NCBI GenBank assembly: GCA_014650015.1
Contig: BMUD01000022.1
Location: forward strand, 1-64,000
Length of the DNA stretch: 64,000 bases
Direction of reading: 5' to 3'
From: Streptomyces griseoloalbus
GTDB lineage: Bacteria > Actinomycetota > Actinomycetes > Streptomycetales > Streptomycetaceae
Part shown: piece after piece, positions 51,900 to 61,341 of the stretch
Position numbering within the stretch: position 1 is the stretch's first letter
Layout of the letters: the number at the start of each line of letters is the position of its first letter
The notes under the pieces: generated by a model
The model's input: only the letters and a program-made list of their open reading frames with translations
Database searches by the model: none
Told to the model about the DNA's origin: nothing
Program-made: the position numbers and the translations under genes

Positions 51900-53279
51900 A
51901 TGCGCACCCCCCACGCCCTGCTCACCACGACCGTCACGGCCGCCGCGCTGGCCGCGGTGGCCGTGGCCCCGGCGCCCGCCGCAGGGGCCGACGCGGTCCC
52001 GTCCCCCGGCACGTACTACGTGCAGAGCGCGACGACCGGGCTGAACGCCGCCGACAACGCCGGCGCCGTCGAACAGCACCGGCCGCGCGGCAACGAGGAC
52101 CGCCAGCAGTGGAACCTGCGGGCCGACGGCGGCTGGCACCTCCTGGAGAACACGGACGGCCCCGGCACCTGCCTCGGCCGCGGCGGCGACCAGGCCCGCA
52201 CCGTCGCCTGCGCGAGCCCGGAGGCACGCTGGCAGATCACCCCCGTCGGCACCGACCGGTTCACGCTCGCCGACCCCGGCACCGACCGCCGCCTCACCGT
52301 CGCCCCGAAACCCGCCGGCGCCAACCACCCCGCGCGACTCGCCGTGGGCACCGGCACGGGCGATCTCGCCACCTGGTACCTCACTCCGACCGCCCCGGCC
52401 ACGCGGCCCATGCCGCCGCAGGACCGGCGCACCCTGGACCAGGTCACCTTTCTCACCGCCCACAACGCCTACGCCAACGGGGTCGACGGCGGTTTCGCCC
52501 CGCCCTTCGTCAACCTCTTCCCCAACCAGAACCGCGGCATCGAGCGCCAACTCGCCGACGGTGTCCGCGGATTCATGCTGGACATCCATCAGACACCGGA
52601 CGGCGCGATCCTCTGCCACAACAGCTGCACCCTGGTCAGCAGGCCCGTGGCCCTGTGGGTCGACCTCCAGCGGATGGTCGACTTCCTCCGGGCCCACCCC
52701 GACCAGTTCGTGACCGTCTTCCTGGAGGACTACGTCGACCCTGCCGTCCTGCGCGCCGAACTGGCCCGGGTCCAGGGGCTGTCGGAGGTGCTCTACCGGC
52801 CGGACCGCACCGGCGTCCGCGAGAACGGCTGGCCGGCGATGGCCGACCTGACCGCTGCCGGACAGCGGCTGCTGATCTTCTCCGACCACAGCCGCGCCGC
52901 GGACCGGTCCGCCGGACTGACCCGGGACAGCTTCGGCGTGATGTACCAGCGTGAGTGGACCGTGGAGAACCACTGGTCCATGGGCTCGGGCGCCGGCACC
53001 TCCGACTGGTCCTGTTACAGCCGCTGGTACGACGCGGGCACCAACATCCCGCTGACCCGTACCGAGCCCGGCTTCCGTCCGCTGTTCGTCATGAACCACT
53101 TCCGGGACACCACGGTCGCCTCCACGGCCGGCACCGACAACTCCAAACTCGCCGACCGTGCCCGCCGGTTCTGCCAGCCCGCCGCCCGCAAGAAGCCCAA
53201 CTACCTCGCCGTGGACCGCTACGACCTCGGCGACCCGGCAGCAGCCGTCACCTCCCTCAACACCTATACGTATCCGTAG
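51900..53279 (+). CDS. Secreted PI-PLC X-domain protein with ricin-type beta-trefoil
   Basis: 459 residues. Signal peptide (LLTTTVTAAALAAVAVAPAPAAGA). Residues ~37-170 resemble a ricin-B-like trefoil: GTYYVQSATTGLNAADN, WNLRADGGWHLLENTDGPGTCLGR. The C-terminal PLC-X domain has the two catalytic His contexts FLTAHNAYANG and ILCHNSC with the metal-site stretch GVRGFMLDIHQTPDG, and FVTVFLEDYVD. Expected to cleave a glycerophospholipid or a related phosphodiester; specificity is open. ATG 51900 has only a weak site (GGGCATCCAGC). It follows the chitinase by 107 bp on the same strand. Confidence 0.83.
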   Translation: MRTPHALLTTTVTAAALAAVAVAPAPAAGADAVPSPGTYYVQSATTGLNAADNAGAVEQHRPRGNEDRQQWNLRADGGWHLLENTDGPGTCLGRGGDQARTVACASPEARWQITPVGTDRFTLADPGTDRRLTVAPKPAGANHPARLAVGTGTGDLATWYLTPTAPATRPMPPQDRRTLDQVTFLTAHNAYANGVDGGFAPPFVNLFPNQNRGIERQLADGVRGFMLDIHQTPDGAILCHNSCTLVSRPVALWVDLQRMVDFLRAHPDQFVTVFLEDYVDPAVLRAELARVQGLSEVLYRPDRTGVRENGWPAMADLTAAGQRLLIFSDHSRAADRSAGLTRDSFGVMYQREWTVENHWSMGSGAGTSDWSCYSRWYDAGTNIPLTRTEPGFRPLFVMNHFRDTTVASTAGTDNSKLADRARRFCQPAARKKPNYLAVDRYDLGDPAAAVTSLNTYTYP

Positions 53280-53365
53280 AGAGGGAGCCGGGGTCCGGGC
53301 GCAGGAGCGGGACCGGGACGACGCCGCGCCCCGCTGCCCCGCGGCGGGTGTGCGACACTCCGCCG

Positions 53366-54277
53366 ATGACCACCTCGGGAACGATCACCGCGGACGTGGC
53401 CGGCACCTGGACACTCGGCGACCTGCCCGTCCACCGCATCGGGCTCGGCGCGATGCGGCTGACGGGCAGCGCCGCCTTCCACCTCGGCACACCGAGTGAC
53501 CGCGACCGGTCGATCGCCGTACTGCGCAGGGCGGTGGAGCTCGGTGTGAATCACATCGACACGGCCGCCTTCTACTTCTCCGCCCTGCGCTCCGCCAACG
53601 AACTCATCAACACCGCGCTGGCGCCGTACCCCGACGACCTCGTCCTCGTCACCAAGGTCGGACCGCACCGGACGTACACCGGCGAGTGGGGCACCTCGGC
53701 CCGGCCGGACGAGCTGCGCGGCCACGTCGAGGAGAATCTGCGCCAGCTCGGCCGCGACCACCTGGACGTCGTCAACCTCCGCCGGATGGGCCAGGAATCG
53801 ATAGCCGAGCACTTCGGCGCCCTCGCCGAACTGCGGGAGGCCGGACTGATCCGGCACCTCGGCGTCTCCAACGTCGAACCGCGCCATCTCGCCGAGGCCC
53901 GGGCCATCGCACCCGTGGTCTGCGTGCAGAACCGGTACGCCCTCGACGCGCCCCGCAGCCCCGCCACCGACGACCTCCTGCGGATCTGTGGCGACCTGGG
54001 CATCGCGTTCGTGCCCTACTACGCCGTCGCCGGCGAGGGCAAGGAACACGGCGCGAGCGACGCGCACGGCGAGGACGTGCGCGCCGTGGCGCGCGCCCAC
54101 GGAGTGAGCCCGGTCCAGGTCCGGATCGCCTGGACCCTGCACCAGGGACCGCACGTTCTCGCCATCCCCGGCACCGGCGACCCGGACCACCTCGCGGACA
54201 ACGTGGCGGCGGGCGCCCTGCGTCTCACCGACGAGGAGCGGGGCCGGCTGGACGGGACACGCCACCGCATCCGCTGA
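53366..54277 (+). CDS. Aldo/keto reductase
   Basis: 303 residues, TIM-barrel NADPH-dependent reductase. It has GLGAMRLTG at strand 1, the catalytic Asp-Tyr region NHIDTAAFYFSALRSANELI, the Lys in LVLVTKVG, and the C-terminal nucleotide-binding IPGTGDPDHLADNVAA. The active-site His seems not to be in the usual position: the segment after the Lys reads DVVNLRRMGQ where DLYLLHW-type sequences are normal, as in the oxidoreductase YajO/pyridoxal-reductase branch. Substrate unknown. ATG 53366 lacks a clear ribosome site. It follows the PLC-like gene and precedes a VOC gene on the same strand. Confidence 0.87.
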   Translation: MTTSGTITADVAGTWTLGDLPVHRIGLGAMRLTGSAAFHLGTPSDRDRSIAVLRRAVELGVNHIDTAAFYFSALRSANELINTALAPYPDDLVLVTKVGPHRTYTGEWGTSARPDELRGHVEENLRQLGRDHLDVVNLRRMGQESIAEHFGALAELREAGLIRHLGVSNVEPRHLAEARAIAPVVCVQNRYALDAPRSPATDDLLRICGDLGIAFVPYYAVAGEGKEHGASDAHGEDVRAVARAHGVSPVQVRIAWTLHQGPHVLAIPGTGDPDHLADNVAAGALRLTDEERGRLDGTRHRIR

Positions 54278-54365
54278 ACGCGGGGCCCCTCCCGGAAGCG
54301 GGACTGGCGAAGCCGGTGGTGTTACGTATAACCTCATCCGTCGATCCCCCCTTCGAGAGGTCACG

Positions 54366-54758
54366 ATGAGCCGCATCGCCCTGGTCACCCTCGTCGTCGA
54401 CGACTACGACGAGGCGATCCGCTTCTACACCGAGGCCCTCGGTTTCCGCCTCGCCGAGGACTCGCCCCGGCCCGGCGGCGGCCGCTGGGCCGTCGTCGAA
54501 CCGGACGCCGGGCACACCGGCGCGGCACTGCTGCTCGCCCGCGCCGAGGGGGAGACGCAGCGCGCCCGGGTCGGCGACCAGACCGGCGGGCGCGTCGGCT
54601 TCTTCCTGCACACCGACGACTTCGCCCGCGACCACGCGCGCATGACCGCCGCCGGCGTGACCTTCCTGGAGGAGCCGCGCCACGAGCCGTACGGCACGGT
54701 CGCCGTCTTCCAGGACCTCTACGGCAACCGCTGGGACCTGCTCCAGCCCGCCGAGTGA
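54366..54758 (+). CDS. VOC-family (glyoxalase-like) protein
   Basis: 130 residues made of two beta-alpha-beta-beta-beta units: ALVTLVVDDYDEAIRFYTEALGFRL and VGFFLHTDDFARDHARMTAAGVTFLEEPRHEPYGTVAVFQDLYGNRWDLLQP. The conserved Glu and Gln/His metal positions seem partly kept (FQDLYGN-W-DL). It could be a dioxygenase-like, lyase or antibiotic-binding protein. ATG 54366 follows GAGAGG. It ends 39 bp before adenosine deaminase and is likely co-transcribed with it. Confidence 0.85.
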   Translation: MSRIALVTLVVDDYDEAIRFYTEALGFRLAEDSPRPGGGRWAVVEPDAGHTGAALLLARAEGETQRARVGDQTGGRVGFFLHTDDFARDHARMTAAGVTFLEEPRHEPYGTVAVFQDLYGNRWDLLQPAE

Positions 54759-54797
54759 CCCCGCCCCCCGACCCGATCACCGAGGAACGCACCACCC

Positions 54798-55895
54798 ATG
54801 ACCGCGCCCCCCATCGACACCGACACCCTTCGCCGGCTGCCCAAGGCCGTGCTGCACGACCACCTCGACGGCGGGCTGCGTCCCGCCACCCTGGTGGAGC
54901 TCGCGGGCACGGCCGGCCACCCCCTGCCCACCACCGACCCCGACGAGCTGGCCGCCTGGTACGTGGAGGCCGCCGGCTCCGGCGACCTGGTCCGCTACAT
55001 AGGCACCTTCGAGCACACCCTCGCCGTCCTGCAGACCCGCGAGGGCCTGCTGCGCACCGCCGAGGAGTACGTGCTCGACCTGGCCGCCGACGGTGTCGTC
55101 TACGGCGAGGTGCGCTACGCCCCGGAGCTGATGACCCGGGGCGGGCTGACCCTGCCCGAGGTCGTCGAGGCCGTGCAGGAGGGACTCGCGGCCGGGATGG
55201 CCAAGGCGGCCGCCGCGGGCACGCCGGTGCGGGTCGGGACGCTGCTGTGCGGCATGCGGATGTTCGACCGGACGCGGGAGATCGCCGACCTGGTCGTGGC
55301 GTTCCGGGACGCCGGTGTCGTCGGCTTCGACATCGCCGGCGCCGAGGACGGCTTCCCGCCCGCCGACCACCTGGACGCCTTCCGGTACCTGCGCGGCGAG
55401 AGCGTGCCCTTCACCATCCACGCCGGTGAGGCCCACGGACTGCCCAGCATCCACCAGGCCCTCCAGGTGTGCGGCGCCCAGCGCATCGGCCACGGCGTCC
55501 GCATCACCGACGACATCCCCGACCTCGCGGCCGGCAAGCTCGGCCGTCTCGCCGGCTGGGTCCGCGACCGCCGCATCGCCCTGGAGATGTGCCCCACCTC
55601 CAACCTCCAGACCGGCGCCGCCGACTCGATCGCCGGGCACCCGATCACCGCGCTGAAGGACGCCGGCTTCCGGGTCACCCTCAACACCGACAACCGCCTC
55701 GTCTCGGGCACCACCATGACCCGGGAGATGTCCCTGCTGGTCGAGCAGGCCGGCTGGACCGTCGAGGATCTGCGTACGGTCACGGTGAACGCCGTGAAGA
55801 GCGCGTTCCTCCCGTTCGACGAACGCACCGCCCTGCTCCGGGACGTCGTGCTGCCCGGCTACGCGTCCGCGCTTCGAACCAGCCCTCGCGCATAG
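54798..55895 (+). CDS. add: Adenosine deaminase
   Basis: 365 residues of the zinc amidohydrolase fold; converts adenosine or deoxyadenosine to inosine. Ligand and active-site motifs are [10 protein letters not shown] (HxH), [20 protein letters not shown] (catalytic Glu), [16 protein letters not shown] and [12 protein letters not shown]. The last has NTDN where the E. coli/mammal enzyme has NTDD; this form is common in actinobacterial orthologues. ATG 54798 follows GAGGAAC. The 3' end overlaps by 37 bp with the convergent DinB gene. A VOC gene lies just upstream. Confidence 0.93.
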   Translation: MTAPPIDTDTLRRLPKAVLHDHLDGGLRPATLVELAGTAGHPLPTTDPDELAAWYVEAAGSGDLVRYIGTFEHTLAVLQTREGLLRTAEEYVLDLAADGVVYGEVRYAPELMTRGGLTLPEVVEAVQEGLAAGMAKAAAAGTPVRVGTLLCGMRMFDRTREIADLVVAFRDAGVVGFDIAGAEDGFPPADHLDAFRYLRGESVPFTIHAGEAHGLPSIHQALQVCGAQRIGHGVRITDDIPDLAAGKLGRLAGWVRDRRIALEMCPTSNLQTGAADSIAGHPITALKDAGFRVTLNTDNRLVSGTTMTREMSLLVEQAGWTVEDLRTVTVNAVKSAFLPFDERTALLRDVVLPGYASALRTSPRA

Positions 55896-56374
55896 GCGGC
55901 CTGTCCGACGTGCTGCAGATCGTCGGACAGGACGCTGACCAGCCGTACGCCCAGGGTCACCGGAGGATCCCAGCCCTCGTCCACGACGCGCTGAAGGTCC
56001 TTGGCGGTCAGCGCGCGCAGCGCCCCGAGGGTCTGCTCGTGGACCGCGTCGTGATAGCCGGTGAGCAGGTCGCCGGAGTCGACCCGCACCTTGGCGACCT
56101 TCGCCGAGGTGTGGCCGTACCCGGTGTCGTGGCGGGGCAGGCCGAGTCCGAGGCGTTCCGCCCAGTCCTGGGAGAGCCACACCTGGTCGAGGCCGAAGGC
56201 GTCCGCGATGTGGTCGTCCTGGACCCGGGTGAGGTGCCAGACCAGCCAGGCGACGGAGTTCGCGTCGGGGCCGGGCCGGGCGTTCAGCCCCTCGGGGCCG
56301 AGGCCCTCGACGGCGGCGTGGACTTCTTCCCGGATGCGGCCGAAGCCGTCGATGAGGATGTCCTTGGCGTGCAT
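55859..56374 (-). CDS. DinB/mycothiol-transferase-like protein (DUF664)
   Basis: 171 residues of the DinB four-helix fold: [44 protein letters not shown] (a His of the metal triad), and the C-terminal [23 protein letters not shown] (second His). The family includes mycothiol-dependent enzymes; the reaction is unknown. ATG 56374 has AAGGTGGG upstream; a start six codons earlier is possible. Its last 37 bp are antisense to the end of add. The next upstream gene is an unrelated LysR regulator on the same strand, 27 bp away. Confidence 0.83.
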   Translation of the reverse strand: MHAKDILIDGFGRIREEVHAAVEGLGPEGLNARPGPDANSVAWLVWHLTRVQDDHIADAFGLDQVWLSQDWAERLGLGLPRHDTGYGHTSAKVAKVRVDSGDLLTGYHDAVHEQTLGALRALTAKDLQRVVDEGWDPPVTLGVRLVSVLSDDLQHVGQAAYARGLVRSADA

Positions 56375-56401
56375 GGACCCACCTTCGCGCATCCGGGCCC
56401 C

Positions 56402-57286
56402 TCACGCGCCCCCGTGGTCCAGCAGGGCCATCAGCGCCCGGGCCGCCGGACTGATCGCCCGCGGCGACGGCACCAGGGCCACGGTCTCGTACGCCGCCTC
56501 GCCGGTGTCCTTCAGGGGGAGTGCGGTGAGGGCCTCGCGCTTGTGCCGGAAGTGCCGCGGCACGACGGCGATGCCCAGGTTCTCGTCGACCAGGTCGAGC
56601 AGGCTGTGCACGTCGTTCACCTCCAGCGCCACCGTGCGCCGTACGCCCGCGGCGGCGAAGGCGGCGTCGGTCGCGCGGCGCGGCCCCCAGTCGGGGTGGA
56701 AGTCGACGAACACCTCGTCGCCCAGGTCACGCGGGGTCACCGGTGCCCCGGCCCGCGCGAGGGGATGGCCGGGGTGGCACAGCACGGTCATCGGCTCGCT
56801 GGTGAGCGGCACGGACCGCAGCTGCTCCGGGTCCGCCTCCGTCCGGTAGGCGAACGCCAGGTCCAGCCGGCCGGCGGCGACCTCCTCGGCCAGGGCGGCC
56901 GAGCCCCACTGCCGCAGCCGGATCTCCACGTCCGGGTGGCGCCGCCGGAACGCGGCGAGCAGCTCGGCCACGTGCACCCCGGCGATGCACTGCTCGGTTC
57001 CCACCGCGAGGGTGCCGCGCAGAACACCCTGCACCGCGGCCACCGCCTCGTGCGCCGCCCGCACCTGTGCCAGGATGCGTTCGGCCTCCGTCAGCAGCGC
57101 CCGCCCCGCCTCGGTGAGCGTCACCCTGCGGGTCGTGCGGACGAACAGCGGCGTCTGCAGCTCGCGCTCCAGGGTGCGGATGGACGCGGACAGGCCCGAC
57201 TGGGAGACCATCAGCCGTTCCGCCGCGCGGGTGAAGTGCTGGTCCTCGGCGACGGCGACGAAGTGCTGGAGGTGGCGCAGTTCCAT
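56402..57286 (-). CDS. LysR-family transcriptional regulator
   Basis: 294 residues. The N-terminal winged HTH is MELRHLQHFVAVAEDQHFTRAAERLMVSQSGLSASIRTLERELQTPLFVRTTRRVTLTEAG; the C-terminal part is the two-lobed inducer domain (GVHVAELLAAFRRRHPDVEIRL and AGAPVTPRDLGDEVFVDF). It is divergent from an aldo/keto reductase gene, the classical arrangement for a LysR regulator and its target. A dyad ATCCG-N11-CGGAT lies 14-34 bp upstream of the start and should be its binding site. ATG 57286 is followed by a full HTH, fixing the start. The inducer is unknown. Confidence 0.93.
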   Translation of the reverse strand: MELRHLQHFVAVAEDQHFTRAAERLMVSQSGLSASIRTLERELQTPLFVRTTRRVTLTEAGRALLTEAERILAQVRAAHEAVAAVQGVLRGTLAVGTEQCIAGVHVAELLAAFRRRHPDVEIRLRQWGSAALAEEVAAGRLDLAFAYRTEADPEQLRSVPLTSEPMTVLCHPGHPLARAGAPVTPRDLGDEVFVDFHPDWGPRRATDAAFAAAGVRRTVALEVNDVHSLLDLVDENLGIAVVPRHFRHKREALTALPLKDTGEAAYETVALVPSPRAISPAARALMALLDHGGA

Positions 57287-57299
57287 GATTGAGAAGCGT

Positions 57300-57320
57300 A
57301 TCCGCTGAATTCCATCGGAT
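57300..57320. promoter_or_regulatory. LysR-type dyad (N11 spacing)
   Basis: ATCCG (57300-57304), 11 bp, CGGAT (57316-57320): an interrupted dyad with the spacing of LysR boxes. It lies in the divergent region between the lysR gene and the aldo/keto reductase. Confidence 0.65.
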
Positions 57321-57331
57321 TCTTCTGTTGG

Positions 57332-57369
57332 ACCACTGCCCGCAGGTCACGACAGAGTGGGGCAGTGGT
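57332..57369 (+). promoter_or_regulatory. Inverted repeat in reductase leader region
   Basis: Arms ACCACTGCCC (57332-57341) and GGGCAGTGGT (57360-57369), 10 bp perfect with an 18-bp spacer, 45-82 bp before the reductase start. It could be a second operator or, if transcribed, an RNA hairpin in the leader. Confidence 0.45.
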
Positions 57370-57413
57370 TCAACGGAACCGCCAAGACGTGTGTCAACCT
57401 CTCTGGAGTCGCG

Positions 57414-58406
<993 letters not shown>

Positions 58407-58424
58407 GCACGGCGGCGCCGGGGG

Positions 58425-58808
58425 TCACGCCCCCTCGGGCACCCGGTCCAGGAAGCCGTACACGGCGCGGACCCGGCTCCCGGCGTCGAGCGTGATCACA
58501 TCCGACCCGGCGACGGGAGCCGAGCCGTCCGCCCCCCTCACCAGCTCCCACGAGAAGCGCGCGGTGTCGTGGTGCCCTTCGACGCCGCCCACGCGCCGGA
58601 ACACGAACCCGGGGAACCGCTCGTGCACGGCCGCGATCACCGCCCCGATCGCCTCGTGGCCGGTGGCGTCGGAGACGGGGTCGGTGTAGCGGCCGTCCGC
58701 GGTCCAGACCTCGGCGACCGCCCCGGCGCGCGCCCGTGCGCCGTCGGCGTTCCAGGCCTCGAAGTAGCGGCGGACCACGGCGTCGTAGTCGTGCGCCTGT
58801 GCGGTCAT
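58425..58808 (-). CDS. SnoaL-like/NTF2-fold protein
   Basis: 127 residues of the SnoaL/NTF2-like cone fold: YDAVVRRYFEAWNADGARARAGAVAEVWTADGRYTDPVSDATGHEAIGAVIAAVHERFPGFVFRRV and a C-terminal strand pair (SDVITLDAGSRVRAVYGFLDRVPEG). Members are small-molecule isomerases, hydrolases or binding proteins; the activity cannot be read. ATG 58808 has GGGGGA upstream. The gene stop is 18 bp from the convergent YghZ-type reductase stop. A long intergenic region with an inverted repeat separates it from the divergent TTA-containing gene. Confidence 0.83.
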   Translation of the reverse strand: MTAQAHDYDAVVRRYFEAWNADGARARAGAVAEVWTADGRYTDPVSDATGHEAIGAVIAAVHERFPGFVFRRVGGVEGHHDTARFSWELVRGADGSAPVAGSDVITLDAGSRVRAVYGFLDRVPEGA

Positions 58809-59142
58809 GATCAATCCCCCAGGGAGGTCGTGGCTGCTTTTCGAAGACCGGGTCCCGGTCGCGGCGACCCGGTACGCACACCTTGCCCGCGGCCCCCGGC
58901 CGAGGTCGATTACCTCCCGGGTCATACGGCCGTCGGTCACCCCGCACCGTTTTCGGCCAGGCGTGGCCGTGAATATGCCAGGAGACTGGCCGGAAACACG
59001 TGGTGACAGTGTTTCAGCGGTGAACATACTCGACAGCGAGAGCGCTTCACACCGCGCGACGGCGCCCTCACGCACAGCACGCGCGCCACGGACGGGCAGC
59101 CGGCCCGTCTCGGCAGGCGGGCAACGCAGCGGGGGAGGGAAC
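58809..59142. other. Divergent intergenic region
   Basis: A ~330-bp gap between the SnoaL-like gene and the 136-residue gene. It includes the inverted repeat at 58993-59015 and an AT-richer stretch (GGTGAACATACTCGAC) that may be part of a promoter. No coding frame looks convincing. Confidence 0.4.
58993..59015. promoter_or_regulatory. Inverted repeat GAAACAC-N9-GTGTTTC
   Basis: Perfect 7-bp arms 9 bp apart in a divergent promoter region, ~128 bp before the 59143 start and ~185 bp before the SnoaL-like start. It has operator-like geometry; no regulator is adjacent. Confidence 0.45.
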
Positions 59143-59553
59143 GTGCACGACGAATTCCTGTGCCATGTCACGGCGTACGGGGTCTGCGACGGCCGGCGCA
59201 TCGGCGTACCCCTGGGCACCTACCGGGCGCCCACCCTCGCCCTCGCCCTGTGGTGGCTGCGCGACCGCGCCTCCTGGATCGCCGAGCGTCTCGACCCGCA
59301 GCCCGACGCCGAGCACTTACCGCCGGGCGCGCTCGTCCCCGTCCCCGACAGCGTCCCCGACGTGCCCGCCGTGCTGCGCACCTGGTGCGCCGACGTCGCC
59401 CGGCAGGAAGAGGTGGCCGAGACGCTCGCCGCCGGACGGATGGTGCGCATCGCCACCGGCGACGAGACCACGGAGTACGAACTGCTGGCCGAGTCCGTGG
59501 ACGCCCTGCGCATGCAGCGCGCCGCCCGCGTGCTCGGCGTCCCGGTCGCCTGA
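59143..59553 (+). CDS. Hypothetical protein, 136 residues, with TTA codon
   Basis: A soluble protein of unknown family: HDEFLCHVTAYGVCDGRRIGVPLGTYRAPTLALALWWLRDRASWIAERLDP..., with an acidic C-terminal half (ETLAAGRMVRIATGDETTEYELLAESVDALRMQRAARVLGVPV). The codon at 59317-59319 (Leu in EHLPPG) is TTA, the rare codon read by the bldA tRNA in Streptomyces, so expression may be limited to developed cultures. GTG 59143 has GGGGGAGGG upstream. It is convergent with the streptophobe gene, 23 bp apart. No function can be proposed. Confidence 0.72.
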   Translation: MHDEFLCHVTAYGVCDGRRIGVPLGTYRAPTLALALWWLRDRASWIAERLDPQPDAEHLPPGALVPVPDSVPDVPAVLRTWCADVARQEEVAETLAAGRMVRIATGDETTEYELLAESVDALRMQRAARVLGVPVA

Positions 59554-59576
59554 CGCGACCGACCCGGCCGACCGGA

Positions 59577-60848
59577 TCAGTGCCCCGTCCCGCCGCCCCT
59601 CCGGCGCGCCCCGCGCGCCAGCAACGCCCCCGCGAACCCGGCGACCAGCCCCCACAGCAGGGCCAGCCCCAGGGCGCTCCCCAGCCGCGGCTTCAGCAGC
59701 ACCTGCCCGGAGAAGCCCTCGCCCAGATCACCGACGCCGAGCACCGACAGACCGATCCGCGCGGAGATCCGGGCCATCAGACAGATCATCAGCACCGCCA
59801 GCGCCAGCGCCACCGCCATGTGCACGGCGTGCTGCCAGGGCCGGACCCGGGCCGGGGACGAGGCCGCCATCACGAACGCGGTGGCCAGCAGCAGCACCGC
59901 GTCCACCACCAGCAGCCACCACCACTTCTGGCCGTCGTGCTCCACGAGCGTGCCCAGGTTCAGCGTGGACACGTCCGGTGTGCGCAGCACCTCGTCGAGG
60001 ACGTGCGGCATGGGCAGTCCGAAGGGACCCTCCACCCTGCCGTCCCAGGTGGCGCCGAGCCCGATCGTCAGCGCCAGCCAGACCACGTTGGGCAGCCCGA
60101 GCAGGATCACCGCGAACGTCTCGACCGCGTGGCCCCGGGTGGCGGCGACGAACAGCGCGATGACGAGACCGATGACGACGCAGACGAGCAGCAACCGCAC
60201 CGTCGCGTGCGCCGCCGGACGCACCGATGCCTGCGGGCGCAGCAGCCCGGCCGGCAGCGGGGCACCACGGGACACCATCAGCGTCACCACCAGTACGCCC
60301 GCCAGCCAGACCAGACCGACGAGGACGGTCAGCGGCACATCGGTGGAGAAACCGACCACCGGCGTGAGCCCGAACAGGTCACCGAGGTCGCCGAGCGGGC
60401 CGTCCCCGAGAGAGATCTCGAACGTGTGCCGCGCGGCGAGCGCCAGACCGAGCAGCGCGAGCAGCCACAGCGCGGCGATCCTCGCGGCCCACCCGGCCAG
60501 CTCGGGCGCTCCGGCGACCGCCCGGTGACGCAGCGGGCGCAGGAATCCCCAGCCGATGACCAGCGCCCCGGCGAGGGTGACGGACAGCGGGATGACCGTC
60601 AGACCGCCCTCCGTGCCCGCGAGGCCGCCGGCGTCCCCCGAGAGCTCGACCGTGCCGCCGACGGCCGTGACCACGGTCGCCGCGACCACCGGGGGGAAGG
60701 AACCGCCCGGAAGGTCCGCGGCACCGGCCGCCCACAGCCCGAGCACCGCCACCACGCCCATGACGATCAGTCCGCCGAGTACCGTGACGAGGGCCTGCGC
60801 CCAGCCGTGGCGGGCGACCGGACGGCCGGAAAGGGTGCGTGAACTCAC
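59577..60848 (-). CDS. Streptophobe-family integral membrane protein
   Basis: 423 residues, almost entirely membrane helices joined by short loops, matching the streptophobe family described for Streptomyces: WAQALVTVLGGLIVMGVVAVLGLWAAGAADLPGGSFPPVVAATVVTAVGGTVELSGDAGGLA, then VIPLSVTLAGALVIGWGFLRPLRHR and a C-terminal helix (LGLALLWGLVAGFAGALLARG) before a basic GC-rich tail. No catalytic motif is known; the name only describes occurrence and hydrophobicity. GTG 60848 is the only reasonable start. Downstream (minus) of two PRC-barrel genes with a 58-bp gap. Confidence 0.87.
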   Translation of the reverse strand: MSSRTLSGRPVARHGWAQALVTVLGGLIVMGVVAVLGLWAAGAADLPGGSFPPVVAATVVTAVGGTVELSGDAGGLAGTEGGLTVIPLSVTLAGALVIGWGFLRPLRHRAVAGAPELAGWAARIAALWLLALLGLALAARHTFEISLGDGPLGDLGDLFGLTPVVGFSTDVPLTVLVGLVWLAGVLVVTLMVSRGAPLPAGLLRPQASVRPAAHATVRLLLVCVVIGLVIALFVAATRGHAVETFAVILLGLPNVVWLALTIGLGATWDGRVEGPFGLPMPHVLDEVLRTPDVSTLNLGTLVEHDGQKWWWLLVVDAVLLLATAFVMAASSPARVRPWQHAVHMAVALALAVLMICLMARISARIGLSVLGVGDLGEGFSGQVLLKPRLGSALGLALLWGLVAGFAGALLARGARRRGGGTGH

Positions 60849-60906
60849 GTGTGCACGCTAAGCAGCCCCGGCACCCGCCGCCCGCCGGGAGGTCCGTCCG
60901 CGTCGC

Positions 60907-61341
60907 TCAGACACGGTGGCGCACATGCCCGGTCCGGATCACCAGGGCATGGTCGCCGAGACCCAGCAGACGGTCGGCCGGCAACTCGCCGAGCGTCGTC
61001 AGCACCGCCTCGATGCGAGCGGTGACCGGATCGAACGCCGCGTCGAGCACCGTGCCACGTTCCTCACCGCACTCCGTGAGCACCCTGCTCCCGAGCAGAT
61101 CACGCCGGGGCGGGACCTCGCCCGGGCCGCCGAGCGAGCGCACGATCAGCATGTCCGGACCGACGGCGCGCAGAGCGCCCCAGGCCACCACGGCCTCCCT
61201 GCGCAGCCGCCCGCGCCCTATCCGGACGTGTGTGACCTCCCCGGACGCCGCGTCCACCGTCAGGGCCCGCACCACCCCCAGACGGTCCGCGTCGCCCGGC
61301 GTCAGCACGGGCAGCCCGCGCACCCGTGAGAACAGCATCAC
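60907..61341 (-). CDS. PRC-barrel domain protein
   Basis: 144 residues, largely two PRC-barrel-type beta units: FSRVRGLPVLTPGDADRLGVVRALTVDAASGEVTHVRIGRGRLRREAVVAWGALRAVGPDMLIV and RDLLGSRVLTECGEERGTVLDAAFDPVTARIEAVLTTLGELPADRLLGLGDHALVI. PRC barrels are small RNA/protein-binding modules found from RimM to photosynthetic reaction centres. The start is GTG 61341, overlapping the upstream stop (GTGA), or the ATG one codon later. It is clearly paralogous to the preceding gene and translationally coupled to it. Confidence 0.83.
   Translation of the reverse strand: MMLFSRVRGLPVLTPGDADRLGVVRALTVDAASGEVTHVRIGRGRLRREAVVAWGALRAVGPDMLIVRSLGGPGEVPPRRDLLGSRVLTECGEERGTVLDAAFDPVTARIEAVLTTLGELPADRLLGLGDHALVIRTGHVRHRV

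Noticed and set aside
54798-55895. Adenosine deaminase NTDN motif as a broken active site
   Set aside because: The same NTDN form is, to my knowledge, usual in actinobacterial enzymes, so it is not evidence of inactivity.
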